DNA of 64,000 bases. It comes from Owenia fusiformis. Its lineage: Eukaryota; Annelida; Polychaeta; Sabellida; Oweniidae. A program made the translations under genes and the position numbers. Numbering within the stretch: position 1 is the stretch's first letter; each line of letters starts with the position of its first letter. Shown one piece after another: positions 12,901-20,188 of this stretch. The DNA lies in NCBI GenBank assembly GCA_903813345.2, contig CAIIXF020000005.1:41085394-41149393 (forward strand), read 5' to 3'. The notes under the pieces are model-generated. The model did not search any database, had not been told where the DNA came from, and saw nothing but the letters and a program-made list of their open reading frames with translations.

Positions 12901-13985
12901 ACAGTAGAGGTTCTTGTTGTGTTTGGGGCTGGCTCGCTTCTTCCCCTACCCCTGCCACCCGAGGTAGGGGTCTTTTGAAAGGGCTTGTCCCGATCTCCTC
13001 TTAGGGTACTCCTAATTTGTGACATTTCTTTCTTAGATTTTGATTCTTGTAAGAGCACTTTTTTCATCTTGTCCCCAAATAATTTGTCACCTGATTTTTT
13101 CAGAACGTCCATGTGTGTTTTCATGAGTTGTTTCGCTTTAATCTTGCTATAATTCACTACTGGGGATAAACAGGTAATACGTCTATAGTATGTTCCAAGC
13201 TGATGAGCTTGGCCCAGTAATAGCACTGACTTTTCAAGAAGTACTTTTAAATTGTCCAGATTGACCTTGGCTCCACTTTTCCCTTGTTCAATCAAGGACC
13301 ACAACAGCCCTAAAGGGCCCATGACATGAGATAACTTGTCCTGTAGAGTTTTAAATCTATTTTCTTGATCTAACACAAAGTGGTTTTGAGAAAGATGCGT
13401 CATGAACTCATCTCTTTCTTTAGATTTTAACTCTTTGTTTTTGGGTACAGGTGTGTGTTTGAGAATTTTTTCCCGTATGTTCTCGTAAGGTAAAGTCTTC
13501 TTTAACCAAAACATCTTGACATATTTTGCTTGTTTGTCTGTTAGATTCCAATCCGACTTATCTGATGCTGTCGGATCATACATGTCGTCTAGACTGTCAG
13601 AATCAGAAGTTGTTGAACTACTAGAAGAAGAGGAGCTCGAGTCGTATTTTCTCCTTTTTGACTTCTTTGCTTTGTGCTTAGAATGGGAACGTTTTCTTTT
13701 CTTAGAGATGTTTCCCTTAGCTATTTTCTTGACAAAATCCCAAGACCTATGCTTTTTTGAAGTAGTGCTATCTTCACTATCACTGTGACTTGGTGAGTTC
13801 AACCAGTCTCGATCAGAATTTCTAGAACCTGAAGCACCGACATTGATCTGAGAATCATTATTATGTGTATTGGTCTGAGAACCATTTGCCTGATGATCAG
13901 GGGTTGGACTATTGTCCCTAGATCCACTAGATTTAGCCTGAGAGCCATCATGGTCTAGATTATCACTGTCTCCTGGATCAGCCAT
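9957..13985 (-). CDS. DIRS Gag-like region and tyrosine recombinase in one open frame
   Basis: The frame is open from 14039; the most plausible start is the ATG at 13985 (MADPGDSD), because the 18 codons before it are a hydrophobic run. The N-terminal ~350 residues are basic and Ser-rich with a long Ser tract, Gag-like. The last ~330 residues are a tyrosine recombinase: Arg in VCRGSEL, HSTRS about 50 residues from the end, HANW, and the nucleophile Tyr in KFYRKP 15 residues from the end. The ~700 residues between are Ser/Asn/Gln-rich low-complexity sequence antiparallel to nothing but lying over the RT frame. They may be a by-product of RT codon use or a real overprinted segment. Whether Gag and recombinase are made as one protein is unknown; in known DIRS elements they are separate. 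Confidence 0.8.
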   Translation of the reverse strand: MADPGDSDNLDHDGSQAKSSGSRDNSPTPDHQANGSQTNTHNNDSQINVGASGSRNSDRDWLNSPSHSDSEDSTTSKKHRSWDFVKKIAKGNISKKRKRSHSKHKAKKSKRRKYDSSSSSSSSSTTSDSDSLDDMYDPTASDKSDWNLTDKQAKYVKMFWLKKTLPYENIREKILKHTPVPKNKELKSKERDEFMTHLSQNHFVLDQENRFKTLQDKLSHVMGPLGLLWSLIEQGKSGAKVNLDNLKVLLEKSVLLLGQAHQLGTYYRRITCLSPVVNYSKIKAKQLMKTHMDVLKKSGDKLFGDKMKKVLLQESKSKKEMSQIRSTLRGDRDKPFQKTPTSGGRGRGRSEPAPNTTRTSTVPSGASRGKGRGYVNKSNRYVVFSNSPTKLESSRSRRNSVKRDTGRCEITFFSKKLGKTDIRRGNSRDGKGCTFRSNFTAISNQSPSLAKNFGKRKTSIGIRNSKNDKQWGDGKSQQCQRTIFKQYVSDPQKRRVLSANLQSKKTQPEHQVCSFQNGNHSNNSMSGSTKRLVCEARPETGIFCRGNEDESTEISQNDMGKSLLRNDIVTVRACTESEGFHKNVEDSNFLHEENGIQDSHLFGRHPLNESGEKRSYQPEQSCDSHIEISGFSHKLGKVNSNSISRDRISGGINKFNRHEPNITSNQSSKDQREMHNLPSGRQSDSSTISSVDRNAFRVSDCHIPSSASLSLSSKVENLCSGMQQPVLSDKSNFGSGIEGRDIVVDISDGSVEWQTFFDRRSKPDNSNRQLEKRLGGREQWSDCPRSMEYRREPPPHKHSRTESCVSSCPILHQDAGMLQHSDFIGQYDNCSPYQSDGGYEIQSVDKSDKRTVGILSSEKDHTYSRSHCRGEESSSRQSIENIQGCLELDVRHISSSSDSNNMEQNRSGFVCRSAEQTDRGLLQLEDRSYGLPCRRIYNEMEEQAVLCLSSILPNRQSSEESGRRSIQSNFDNSSVEHTKLVSLTSSHVSRLPDSNPTHEQPVDISNRGVTSDGSGSEISSMESVWDRLETEGFSKQASKLIINARRKGTRMAYNAPWEKWCSWCSERQFNPVQTSLANIAEFLTIQFEQGKLYSTMNVYRSAISAYHMPVDNFKVGQHPQIISLLKGMFNTKPPKPRYNKVWDVDQVLQYIKQLGKNENLTTVQLSRKLAMLMSLTSVCRGSELHCCNPDFMLDKGDEIEFILDGTTKTMNPSKPSISLKFQACEDEFLDVIACLRTYLFITEEHRLSVTQKSRLFLSNNKPFEPVAKCTIANWIKYLMREAGIDVSIFKAHSTRSAAVSKAWFHGLSAKQIIDHANWTNVQTFRKFYRKPVDKFSEVILDC
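10748..12958 (-). CDS. DIRS reverse transcriptase / RNase H / MT-like polyprotein
   Basis: A 736-aa frame lies one base (+1) out of register with the Gag-recombinase frame. RT motifs: LDLRQAY (about 194-200), LPFGL (about 227), and the catalytic YLDD at about 259-262. RNase H acidic residues: ATDSS (about 424), ELKA (about 458), SDNMTT (about 482) and ADRAS (about 533). The C-terminal DLFADRLN through FPPF block matches the domain called methyltransferase-like in DIRS elements. The first Met at 12958 may not be the true start; a +1 frameshift, reinitiation or splicing could deliver it. There are no internal stops, so the element may have been active recently. Confidence 0.92.
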   Translation of the reverse strand: MAGVGEEASQPQTQQEPLLSQVAHQEAKAEDMSTNPIGMLFSQIHPPNLSHLGLDEIVLSETQVGARLPFFLRNWEKLTSDEVILEMVRGVPLDLISQPFQTRAPVWPKISENEKQALGLEIQKMISNGVMVKVNNVKGQYLSSMFLTPKKDGSFRPIFNLKKLNQNIKYVHFKMETIQTTVCLVQRNDWFVKLDLRQAYFAVAMKMNQRKFLRMIWENHCYEMTSLPFGLAQSPRVFTKMLKIPISYMRKMGFRIAIYLDDILLMNQEKSVLINQSKVVIHILKYLGFLINWEKSILTPSQEIEYLGVSINSIDMNLILPAIKAAKIKEKCITCLQEDNLTVQQLAQLIGMLSASAIAIYPAPLHYRYLQKLKTYVLGCNNQSYQTKVILDLESKAEISWWISQMDLWNGRPFSIEDPSLIIATDSSKKGWGAESNGVIVQGLWSTEESLLHINILELKAVFLAVRSYTKTLECCNIQILSDNMTTVAHINRMGGTKSNLLINQTKELWEYCLQKKIILTAVHIAGVKNLAADRASRIYKDASNWMLDTSVVLQIQTIWNKIEVDLFADRLNKQTEVYCSWKIDPMAFHVDAFTMKWKNKQFYAFPPFCLIGRVLKKVAEDQSNLILITPVWNTQSWYPLLLLMSVDFPILIPHMNNLLTSPTGESHPMGQDLRLAAWRVSGIVLKQKVFQNKLLNLSLMQEEKEQEWLTMHPGKSGVAGALNDNLIRFKPLWQI

Positions 13986-14098
13986 CACTGGCCAGAGACA
14001 GATAAGTACAGAAACAAACGAAAAATAAAATAAAATCACCTTAGATAACGGCTAAACTGCAAAATTTTCAAGTAGAAAAATTTGGCACGTGTAAAACG

Positions 14099-14253
14099 CC
14101 GAAGTTGAATTTATAGAAGAAGCGCGCGCATCACTTCCGGTTCCACCTTTTTAAAAAATTTTATTTTTTATTTTGGTTTAATAACTGGATTTTGCCTCTT
14201 CCTTGTGGAATGGCGATTTCAATGATGAGTATTTTATAAGCGATATGAAATTT
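14099..14253. repeat. DIRS 5' inverted terminal repeat with ETS-type site
   Basis: The inverted complement of the left terminus, lying upstream of the Gag start. CACTTCCGGT at 14132-14141 (ACCGGAAGTG on the minus strand) and the GCGCGCGC run next to it are conserved between both repeats. As the 5' terminal repeat it probably holds the element promoter. Confidence 0.8.
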
Positions 14254-14261
14254 TTGAAATA

Positions 14262-14315
14262 ATTTCCGGAAATGCAGCCATATTTGTTTTACGCGGGGTT
14301 GGGAATGCGCATGCG
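14262..14315 (-). promoter_or_regulatory. Probable original GCP3 promoter core (NRF1, YY1 and ETS-like sites)
   Basis: Just outside the DIRS 5' end lie CCGGAA (14266-14271, inside palindromic TTTCCGGAAA), a YY1-like ATATGGCTGC read on the minus strand (14274-14283), and an NRF1-like TGCGCATGCG (14306-14315). This trio is typical of TATA-less housekeeping promoters. Removing the DIRS element would place it about 100-150 bp upstream of the GCP3 ATG. It could equally serve PRCP on the other strand. The function is inferred from motifs only. Confidence 0.5.
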
Positions 14316-14337
14316 TTGATCAGGACTCGGTAATGCA

Positions 14338-14762
14338 CGAACTCCCATGCAGTGTCTCGGTATAGACACTGCGGCGGGCAGTTGAAGAAAATCCCCAAAA
14401 CTTGGGGAAAATAGTTCCCCTTTTCATCATATATGTGGCCAATTTTCACACAACTTATAAAATATGTATTCTTGAATGTTCCCCGAACATTATTTTGTCA
14501 AAATATTTCAAAATTATTGAAATATGAGAAGAAATCACCGCGGAAGGAATTCTGAGTAAAAGTTGTGTTGATAATAGTTTACCGCACGTGTTGTTTATTA
14601 GTTAATACGCGCAATTCAACCAATGAAATTGTCTAAATTTTACAATCACGCGACCTGAGCATGGGACTAGAACCAATCACGTCAGTTGTTTATTACGAAG
14701 TTGCCATGCTTACGGTGAGATACCTGCCCGCCGCAGTGATATTATCACTGCACGGGAGTTCG
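14338..14762. mobile_element. Mutator-like MITE with 9-bp target duplication
   Basis: The element starts CGAACTCCC and ends GGGAGTTCG. It is flanked on both sides by GGTAATGCA (14329-14337 and 14763-14771), a 9-bp target duplication. The terminal repeats run about 45 bp to CGGCGGGCAG. Each contains its own hairpin: GCAGTGTC...GACACTGC on the left, GCAGTGATA...TATCACTGC on the right. The 425-bp body has no coding potential. A 9-bp duplication fits Mutator-like elements; hAT elements normally give 8. Confidence 0.8.
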
Positions 14763-14771
14763 GGTAATGCA

Positions 14772-15419
14772 AGTAAATTAGAAGTTCACTACTTATTTGA
14801 ACACTTATTTGAGTGACTTTTATAGAGCTCAAAAGTATAAGTTATAAGTATTTTATTGACCAAAATATCCAAGGAACAAATTTCATGATTACGAATTGAA
14901 ATTTAATGAACTATAAATTTTACACAACTGGGTCTTGTTGATCTACTTTCATGAGTGACGTCATTTCGGAATACCCCCTGTAAGACTCCAGGAAACCACC
15001 CCTGGGAAACCACTACTGAGCTGATACTTTGTGATTACCAGTTTTAGTTGTTTTGAAGGTTCATTGAGTACTGAAGTTTGGGCAGGTAAATATTATCATC
15101 ATTCTTAAATGTCCAATAATGTGCTGTGTCTCATAAAAATTGTCAAATACGGTGATTGTCACCACAGGAACTTGTATCTCTTCTCAGCTTCAGCTTCAAT
15201 GAATTCATCCTGGAAATTATTTTTCCAGTGGAAAATACTGAAAGTAAAATGTTGAGTCCAACTTTAACTCTATCTATTGGAGAGAAAATGGTCAGGTTAC
15301 AAGTTGCCGCTGTACTTCCAGGTAGGCCACTGTAGGTGTCAGCTTTTGATACAAGTTCCTGTGATTGTCACAAGACGTTTAGTCTACAAAATCGAAGACA
15401 GGAAACACTAGCGCGAGCG
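14772..15419. other. PRCP upstream region, no recognised gene
   Basis: AT-rich sequence between the MITE and the PRCP start. 'cccctgggaaaccac' at about 14990-15015 partly repeats itself and 'ccaggtaggcc' near 15318 resembles a splice donor, so a 5' untranslated exon is possible. I see no clear TATA box. Confidence 0.4.
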
Positions 15420-16925
15420 ATGGAGTCTCTGAAGGCACCATTTACAAATATATTAATCATCTTCACCCTGTGTGGATCTGTGTTCATTTCAATGCAAACT
15501 GAAGCAACCAATACAGGACTGAATGAAAGGATTCGAAAATTTCCAATGTCGACGAAGACTTTTGAAAGTGGATACAATTACAAAACTCATTATTTTGAAA
15601 CAAAGGTGGACCACTTTGGATATGCCAATAAGGACACATTCCAGTTACGTTACTTGGTGAACGATGATCACTGGGATGAGCGATCTGGGCCAATCTTCTT
15701 TTATACAGGGAATGAAGGAGACATAGACTGGTTCTGTAATAACACAGGGTTTATGTGGGAGATAGCCCCAGAATATAAAGCAAAAATCGTGTTTGCAGAG
15801 CATAGATACTACGGCAAATCGTTACCTTATGGCCAAAAATCATACCAGGATCCAGAACATCTTGGTTACTTGACATCAGAACAGGCTTTAGCAGATTTTG
15901 CAGAATTGCTCCATTACATGCGATTCAAGAAAGATGGAGCACGAAACAATCCAGTTATTGCCTTTGGGGGCTCATATGGCGGCATGCTTGCTGCTTGGAT
16001 TCGAATGAAATATCCAGCTTTGGTCGATGGTGCTCTGGCAGCTTCAGCTCCTATATGGCAGTTTACAGGAATTACCTCCTGTGGAGTTTTTGATGAAATC
16101 GTCACCAGAGATTTTACCAAAACTGGAGAATATTGTAGCCAAAACATCAAGAATTCCTGGTCTGTCATAGATCAGATTGGAAGTACTCAACCTGGAAGAG
16201 AGCAGATCTCAAATACGTTCCATCTGTGCAAGAAACTGTCATCTGTAGGAGATGTTAACTCATTCAAAGCTTGGTTAAGTGAAACCTGGGTCAACCTTGC
16301 AATGGTGGACTATCCATATGCTGCTAGTTTCCTGGCTCCGCTACCAGCTTGGCCAGTTAAGGTGACTTGCTCAAATCTTAATGAGAAAATAACCAGTGAT
16401 AGGATCCTGCTGCAGCAACTGTACAAAGCAGTTGGGGTATATTATAACTACACTGGCCAGGCACAGTGCTTAGACACCACATCACAGGGATCTAAGAGTT
16501 TAGGAGATTACGGATGGGATTGGCAGGCATGCACTGAGATGGTGATGCCCATGTGCTCCACTGGTGTCTCAGACATGTTTCAACCAGGAGACTGGGATAT
16601 CAAGGCTTACTCTGAGGGATGCGTCAAACAATGGGGCAGGGGGCCAAAGCCATATTGGATAGAAACTCAGTATGGAGGAGTCAACATCAACTCTTCTAGC
16701 AATATCATCTTTAGCAATGGAGATTTGGACCCCTGGTCAGGTGGTGGGGTAAGAAAGTCATTCTCATCATCTCTGGTTGCCATAGAGATCCAAGATGGCG
16801 CCCATCATCTTGATCTACGCAGCTCCAATAAAGACGATCCTCTTTCTGTGAAGAATGCAAGAAAGCTAGAGAAGGAACTGATCTGGAAGTTTATCAACGG
16901 AGCACCTAGCAAGAATTTTCCATAG
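15420..16925 (+). CDS. PRCP: Lysosomal Pro-X carboxypeptidase, single exon
   Basis: A 501-aa serine peptidase of family S28, which removes C-terminal residues after proline in lysosomes or outside the cell. The start at 15420 gives a signal peptide (MESLKAPFTN then a hydrophobic stretch to about residue 28); an in-frame ATG at 15336 would bury it behind 28 extra residues. Key features: HYFETKVDHFG (57-67), FYTGNEGDIDWFCNNTGFMW (94-113), FAEHRYYGKSLP (125-136), nucleophile Ser185 in GGSYGGM, DYPYAASFL (297-305), CTEMVMP (371-377), acid Asp in LDPWSGGG (about 437) and His in GAHHLDL (about 462). The length matches the ~496-aa human enzyme and similarity is high throughout. It has no introns, unlike the related S28 gene at 48.7-60.2 kb. 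A retrogene origin is possible, but the frame is intact. Confidence 0.95.
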   Translation: MESLKAPFTNILIIFTLCGSVFISMQTEATNTGLNERIRKFPMSTKTFESGYNYKTHYFETKVDHFGYANKDTFQLRYLVNDDHWDERSGPIFFYTGNEGDIDWFCNNTGFMWEIAPEYKAKIVFAEHRYYGKSLPYGQKSYQDPEHLGYLTSEQALADFAELLHYMRFKKDGARNNPVIAFGGSYGGMLAAWIRMKYPALVDGALAASAPIWQFTGITSCGVFDEIVTRDFTKTGEYCSQNIKNSWSVIDQIGSTQPGREQISNTFHLCKKLSSVGDVNSFKAWLSETWVNLAMVDYPYAASFLAPLPAWPVKVTCSNLNEKITSDRILLQQLYKAVGVYYNYTGQAQCLDTTSQGSKSLGDYGWDWQACTEMVMPMCSTGVSDMFQPGDWDIKAYSEGCVKQWGRGPKPYWIETQYGGVNINSSSNIIFSNGDLDPWSGGGVRKSFSSSLVAIEIQDGAHHLDLRSSNKDDPLSVKNARKLEKELIWKFINGAPSKNFP

Positions 16926-17179
16926 TATATTAGGCTAGGAAGCACAATAAGCTCAGGTAAAACTAATATGAGGTCCAGGAAACTGGGCTTGTAAGACATG
17001 GCTATTGGCTACAATGTTATGTAATGTTGATGTGGAAAAGTCAGTTAGCCCTAGAGCTTGGTGATATATCACTCGTCTGGAAATCATTGGGTTTTGGGTT
17101 CGGCCAGCACTGTGGTGGACTGACTTTTTCACACCAGGCCTTAGCACAGGATCCAATTCTGTGTTTTCATTAACTACAT

Positions 17180-17351
17180 TGAAACCTGTGTATAGTGAAC
17201 ATTTTTTTGCTAAGAAACGCTCAGTGTTGGTAGGTGTTCATTACAGAGAGGGTAATTTATTCATAAGTCAATAGAGTATGTGTAAAGCAAGGGTATCCAC
17301 CAGAGACAGGTGTTCACTAGAGAAAGGTGTTCACTAAGACAGGTTTTACTA
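17180..17351. mobile_element. MITE of the AAACCTGT family
   Basis: The left end GAAACCTGTGTATAGTGAACA and right end TGTTCACTAAGACAGGTTTTACT are inverted complements. Related copies lie at 29410-29527 (decayed) and 58348-58518 (better preserved, TA-flanked), with a possible fragment at about 53320-53395. No coding content. Confidence 0.6.
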
Positions 17352-18101
17352 CACAATTTTCGAAAGCATATTAAGCAAGGAAGCAGATAAGCAGAATACT
17401 TGAAACAATTTACAATGTGTGAAAATTCATTTACCTCCTTTTTAAAAGTACAGTAAATGTAGGTAACAAAATTTTCTCATCATTTTGAATATTGAATATT
17501 TATCAACCTTCACCTAATAATCTATGAATATTTGTGCACTCTGCAAACCTATCATATTTTCCCTCGGAATAAAATTCATATCCCATCTCTCCCATTAAAT
17601 AACTTCTATATATTGTGCACTCTGCAAACCTGTAGACCATGTATTAAAAGAGTTATATGTACATGTACCTGGAAATAACATGGGACTCCCAATTAGGAAG
17701 CCATTAAAATTTTATATGAGTGGTCCGTATTTAAATCTGAATGACCAGAATGGCCATCTGCTTTCTAGAGAGGCAATGGAATGACAAGGTCATTGATGAC
17801 AAGGTCATTGTGGATTGGCTTTTCTATGAAATAAGCAACCAATGGACTATACTTTAATTCAAAATACATGTAGTACTATAATGACAATTACCTCTTTTAT
17901 ATTATCCTTTTGCAAATTGTTAATGTAGATTTATAGTATGAGGCAATGAAGATACGTAACATGTCCATGTACAGTCAAAAAATCAAATTATATGGACAAT
18001 ACATTTATATCTTAGATGCAAAATATTTGAATATCTTGGATTACTTGTGGTTTGGCAAACAAATGTGCAACCTCTTCTATTTTGATGCTTCTCTAATAGT
18101 A

Positions 18102-18399
18102 CTGTAGATTGGATTAATTTGGTGCCCGCTTTAATTTGGCGAAAACAAATGCCAATTTACATCTTCACCAAAATTTAGAGAGTGATCCCCAGGAATTTTG
18201 TCTGGTCGATATAGCAGTTGAATTGAAGGAATGGGGGTGTAACAATTTGCATTTTCTTCCAGTGTACATGCATATGGAATTTGTGGCGTCAGAGTAATGT
18301 CCAAGCCCTATATAGTGTCCACCAAATTAAATAGCCGCCAATTTGCCAAAAATGGCAAAATCACCAAATTAAGAAGCGCCAAATTAACCCAATCTACAG
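18102..18399. mobile_element. TA-flanked MITE (CTGTAGATTGG ends)
   Basis: Begins CTGTAGATTGGATTAATTTGG and ends CCAAATTAACCCAATCTACAG, flanked by TA on both sides (18100-18101, 18400-18401). 298 bp, rich in 'aatttggcg/cgccaaatt'. The TA target suggests Tc1/mariner or similar. It ends 77 bp before the splice acceptor of the SUI1 exon. Confidence 0.75.
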
Positions 18400-18517
18400 T
18401 ATGTTATTTGTTTTAAAACATCATTCATTTTTCAGAAATGTAAATTGATCACCCTTTTTTCTTTGCTTCATTTCAGATTTGGTGCTTACAAGTGCAGTTT
18501 ACATACAGATTAATACG

Positions 18518-19036
18518 ATGCCAAAAAAGAAATCAAAGAATGAGAAAGTACTGGAGAATGAAGGAAGACCAACTGGATTAACATTTGCGGATTATATAAC
18601 TGTGAAAGTACCAAAATCTAAGCCTAAACCAGACAATGCACAATCGAAAAATACAACTGATGTCCCAAAAGATGAAACTGTCACTTTAACTTGTGAAGCA
18701 CCTATTAAAGAGGAAGCGAGTGCTGCAATAGCACCATCCTCTGCTACACTTGCAGGTTTCACTGATGCACAACCAAAAGACTCTGTACAAGAGCCAATAT
18801 ACCAGGTAAAGAGAACTAAAAAAGGACATATCCCAATTAGTGTAGAGAAGAGAAATAAAGGAAAGAAAGTGACTGTTATATCTAATGTAAGTGGGAACTT
18901 ACCCATTCTTTTGTCTGAACTTAAACATGCTACAGGGAGTGGCGGAGTCATCAGAGACAATACTGTGGAAATACAAGGTGATCGATTGGACTTTATTGAA
19001 AAGTATTTACGGAAACAGAAGTGTTTGAAACAATGA
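18518..19036 (+). CDS. SUI1-domain protein of the YciH type
   Basis: A 172-aa protein: basic and low-complexity for the first ~95 residues (starts MPKKKSKNEK), then a SUI1 fold at about 96-168. GSGGVIRDNTVEIQGD (140-155) is the SUI1 signature, and the GKKVTVI...LSELKH...GSGG spacing resembles bacterial/archaeal YciH more than eukaryotic eIF1 or DENR. SUI1 proteins bind the small ribosomal subunit and influence start-codon choice; the role of this one is unknown. A polypyrimidine-rich acceptor ends at 18476 (TTTCAG), so the coding exon is spliced to an upstream non-coding exon not located. The ATG at 18518 was chosen because it begins a lysine-rich start typical of such factors. An in-frame ATG at 18479 would overlap the acceptor region and add 13 residues. 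Confidence 0.8.
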   Translation: MPKKKSKNEKVLENEGRPTGLTFADYITVKVPKSKPKPDNAQSKNTTDVPKDETVTLTCEAPIKEEASAAIAPSSATLAGFTDAQPKDSVQEPIYQVKRTKKGHIPISVEKRNKGKKVTVISNVSGNLPILLSELKHATGSGGVIRDNTVEIQGDRLDFIEKYLRKQKCLKQ

Positions 19037-20188
19037 ATTTCACAAGTTTGATGTTAATTTGGGATAAATACTATAGGCTACAAGAAGTGTATTCATATAT
19101 ATATTGTCATTGATGGATTTATTTAGCTCATATACATGTATAATCTGCAGAGCATAACAAATACAATAAGATCTAGCTTCAGGGATTTCACTAGAATTTC
19201 TAACAACAGATGAAAACAACAGGCAAAATTAATGGAAATCATAAATTTAACATGGATAAGTTGAAAAGTTCTTAAAAACAACAGGTAATTTAGTAAAAAC
19301 AACCAGTGAAAATCGCTTGTTGCCTGCTGCTAATGAAACCCCTGTAGCATCTAATCATAGCTTGATATATACAATACTTGCTTTATACAATATATGTACA
19401 ACTTGAATTAAGAATACAATATACAACTGAGTATAGTTTTAAAATGCTTTCATCAAACATATTACAAATGGTGTCATATACAATCATTGGCCTATAGAGA
19501 GGAATTATATTATCACATCACTAAAACAAGCCCACAGGTTGAGTTTTACATTGTTAGTGGAGTGATATGATCTTGGCAATCAAATTGTAAAGAAATTATA
19601 GATTAAGTCTAACCTACTTGAACACCTAGGTTAATATTTTCGCCTCCGATTCATTATTTTGACATTATTCAAAAAAATATTAACCAGCTCCATTGTGGAA
19701 TCAATAGTCACCTCAAAATGTAATGGTCACAATGTACCCAAAACGCATATTGCCAAGTCACACTACCCTCTGATATTTACAACTGATTTTGTAGTTGTGA
19801 TCACAGGCGCAGGAACATAGAAGAGTAGAGGAATCCTGAAGAAAGGACTCTATCCCTGCCTCAGCTGTGCATATCATGGAACATTTTTATGAGTCACAGG
19901 TGGAGGAGGTACTCTATTCTTCACATTCTTCTCCAGTTCGATGTACATGTGGTTGTGATGATGAAAATATACGAATGATTTAGTTATGCAAGAATGCTGT
20001 TCATTTTTACAAGTTTGGAAGTGAAACAAATTTTAACTTCATAGGCAGAAAATTTATTTTGTGTTTTTATTGTCCATATTCCAATTAAATATATAGGCAA
20101 GATTAGAGAATTATTGTATATGAAGTTGAACTCTCGTTAATAGTCAAACGTTCCGGCGCTTAGGAAATACTCGGTAAATTAATGTTTA
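19037..20188. other. Intergenic, no gene seen
   Basis: AT-rich sequence between two convergent genes (SUI1 on plus, receptor on minus); presumably holds both 3' UTRs. I see no repeat element with clear ends. Confidence 0.4.

Larger units (their letters stand above)
9119..14253 (-). mobile_element. DIRS-type tyrosine-recombinase retrotransposon, apparently full length
   Basis: The element is about 5.13 kb and reads right to left. Inverted terminal repeats lie at about 9119-9313 and 14099-14253. The left (3') one is longer because of a palindrome-rich extension around 9125-9165. An internal complementary region at about 9816-9929 contains the complements of both outer ends fused through AAATTT (9887-9892), matching AAATTT at 9119-9124 and 14248-14253. 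This is the hallmark of DIRS1-group elements, which replicate through a circle and integrate by recombinase without target duplication. Gag, RT/RNase H/MT-like and recombinase frames are all open. It lies in the same orientation as GCP3, between that gene's ATG and its probable promoter. Confidence 0.93.
16926..18476. other. Intergenic, PRCP 3' flank and SUI1 upstream
   Basis: Contains an AATAAA at about 17567 that could be a PRCP polyadenylation signal, two MITEs described separately, and otherwise unremarkable AT-rich sequence. A GGTTCG motif near 17097 resembles a B box but no convincing A box accompanies it. Confidence 0.4.

Noticed and set aside
17040-17130. Possible tRNA-derived SINE
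   Set aside because: A GGTTCGG motif resembles a B box, but there is no credible A box or cloverleaf.
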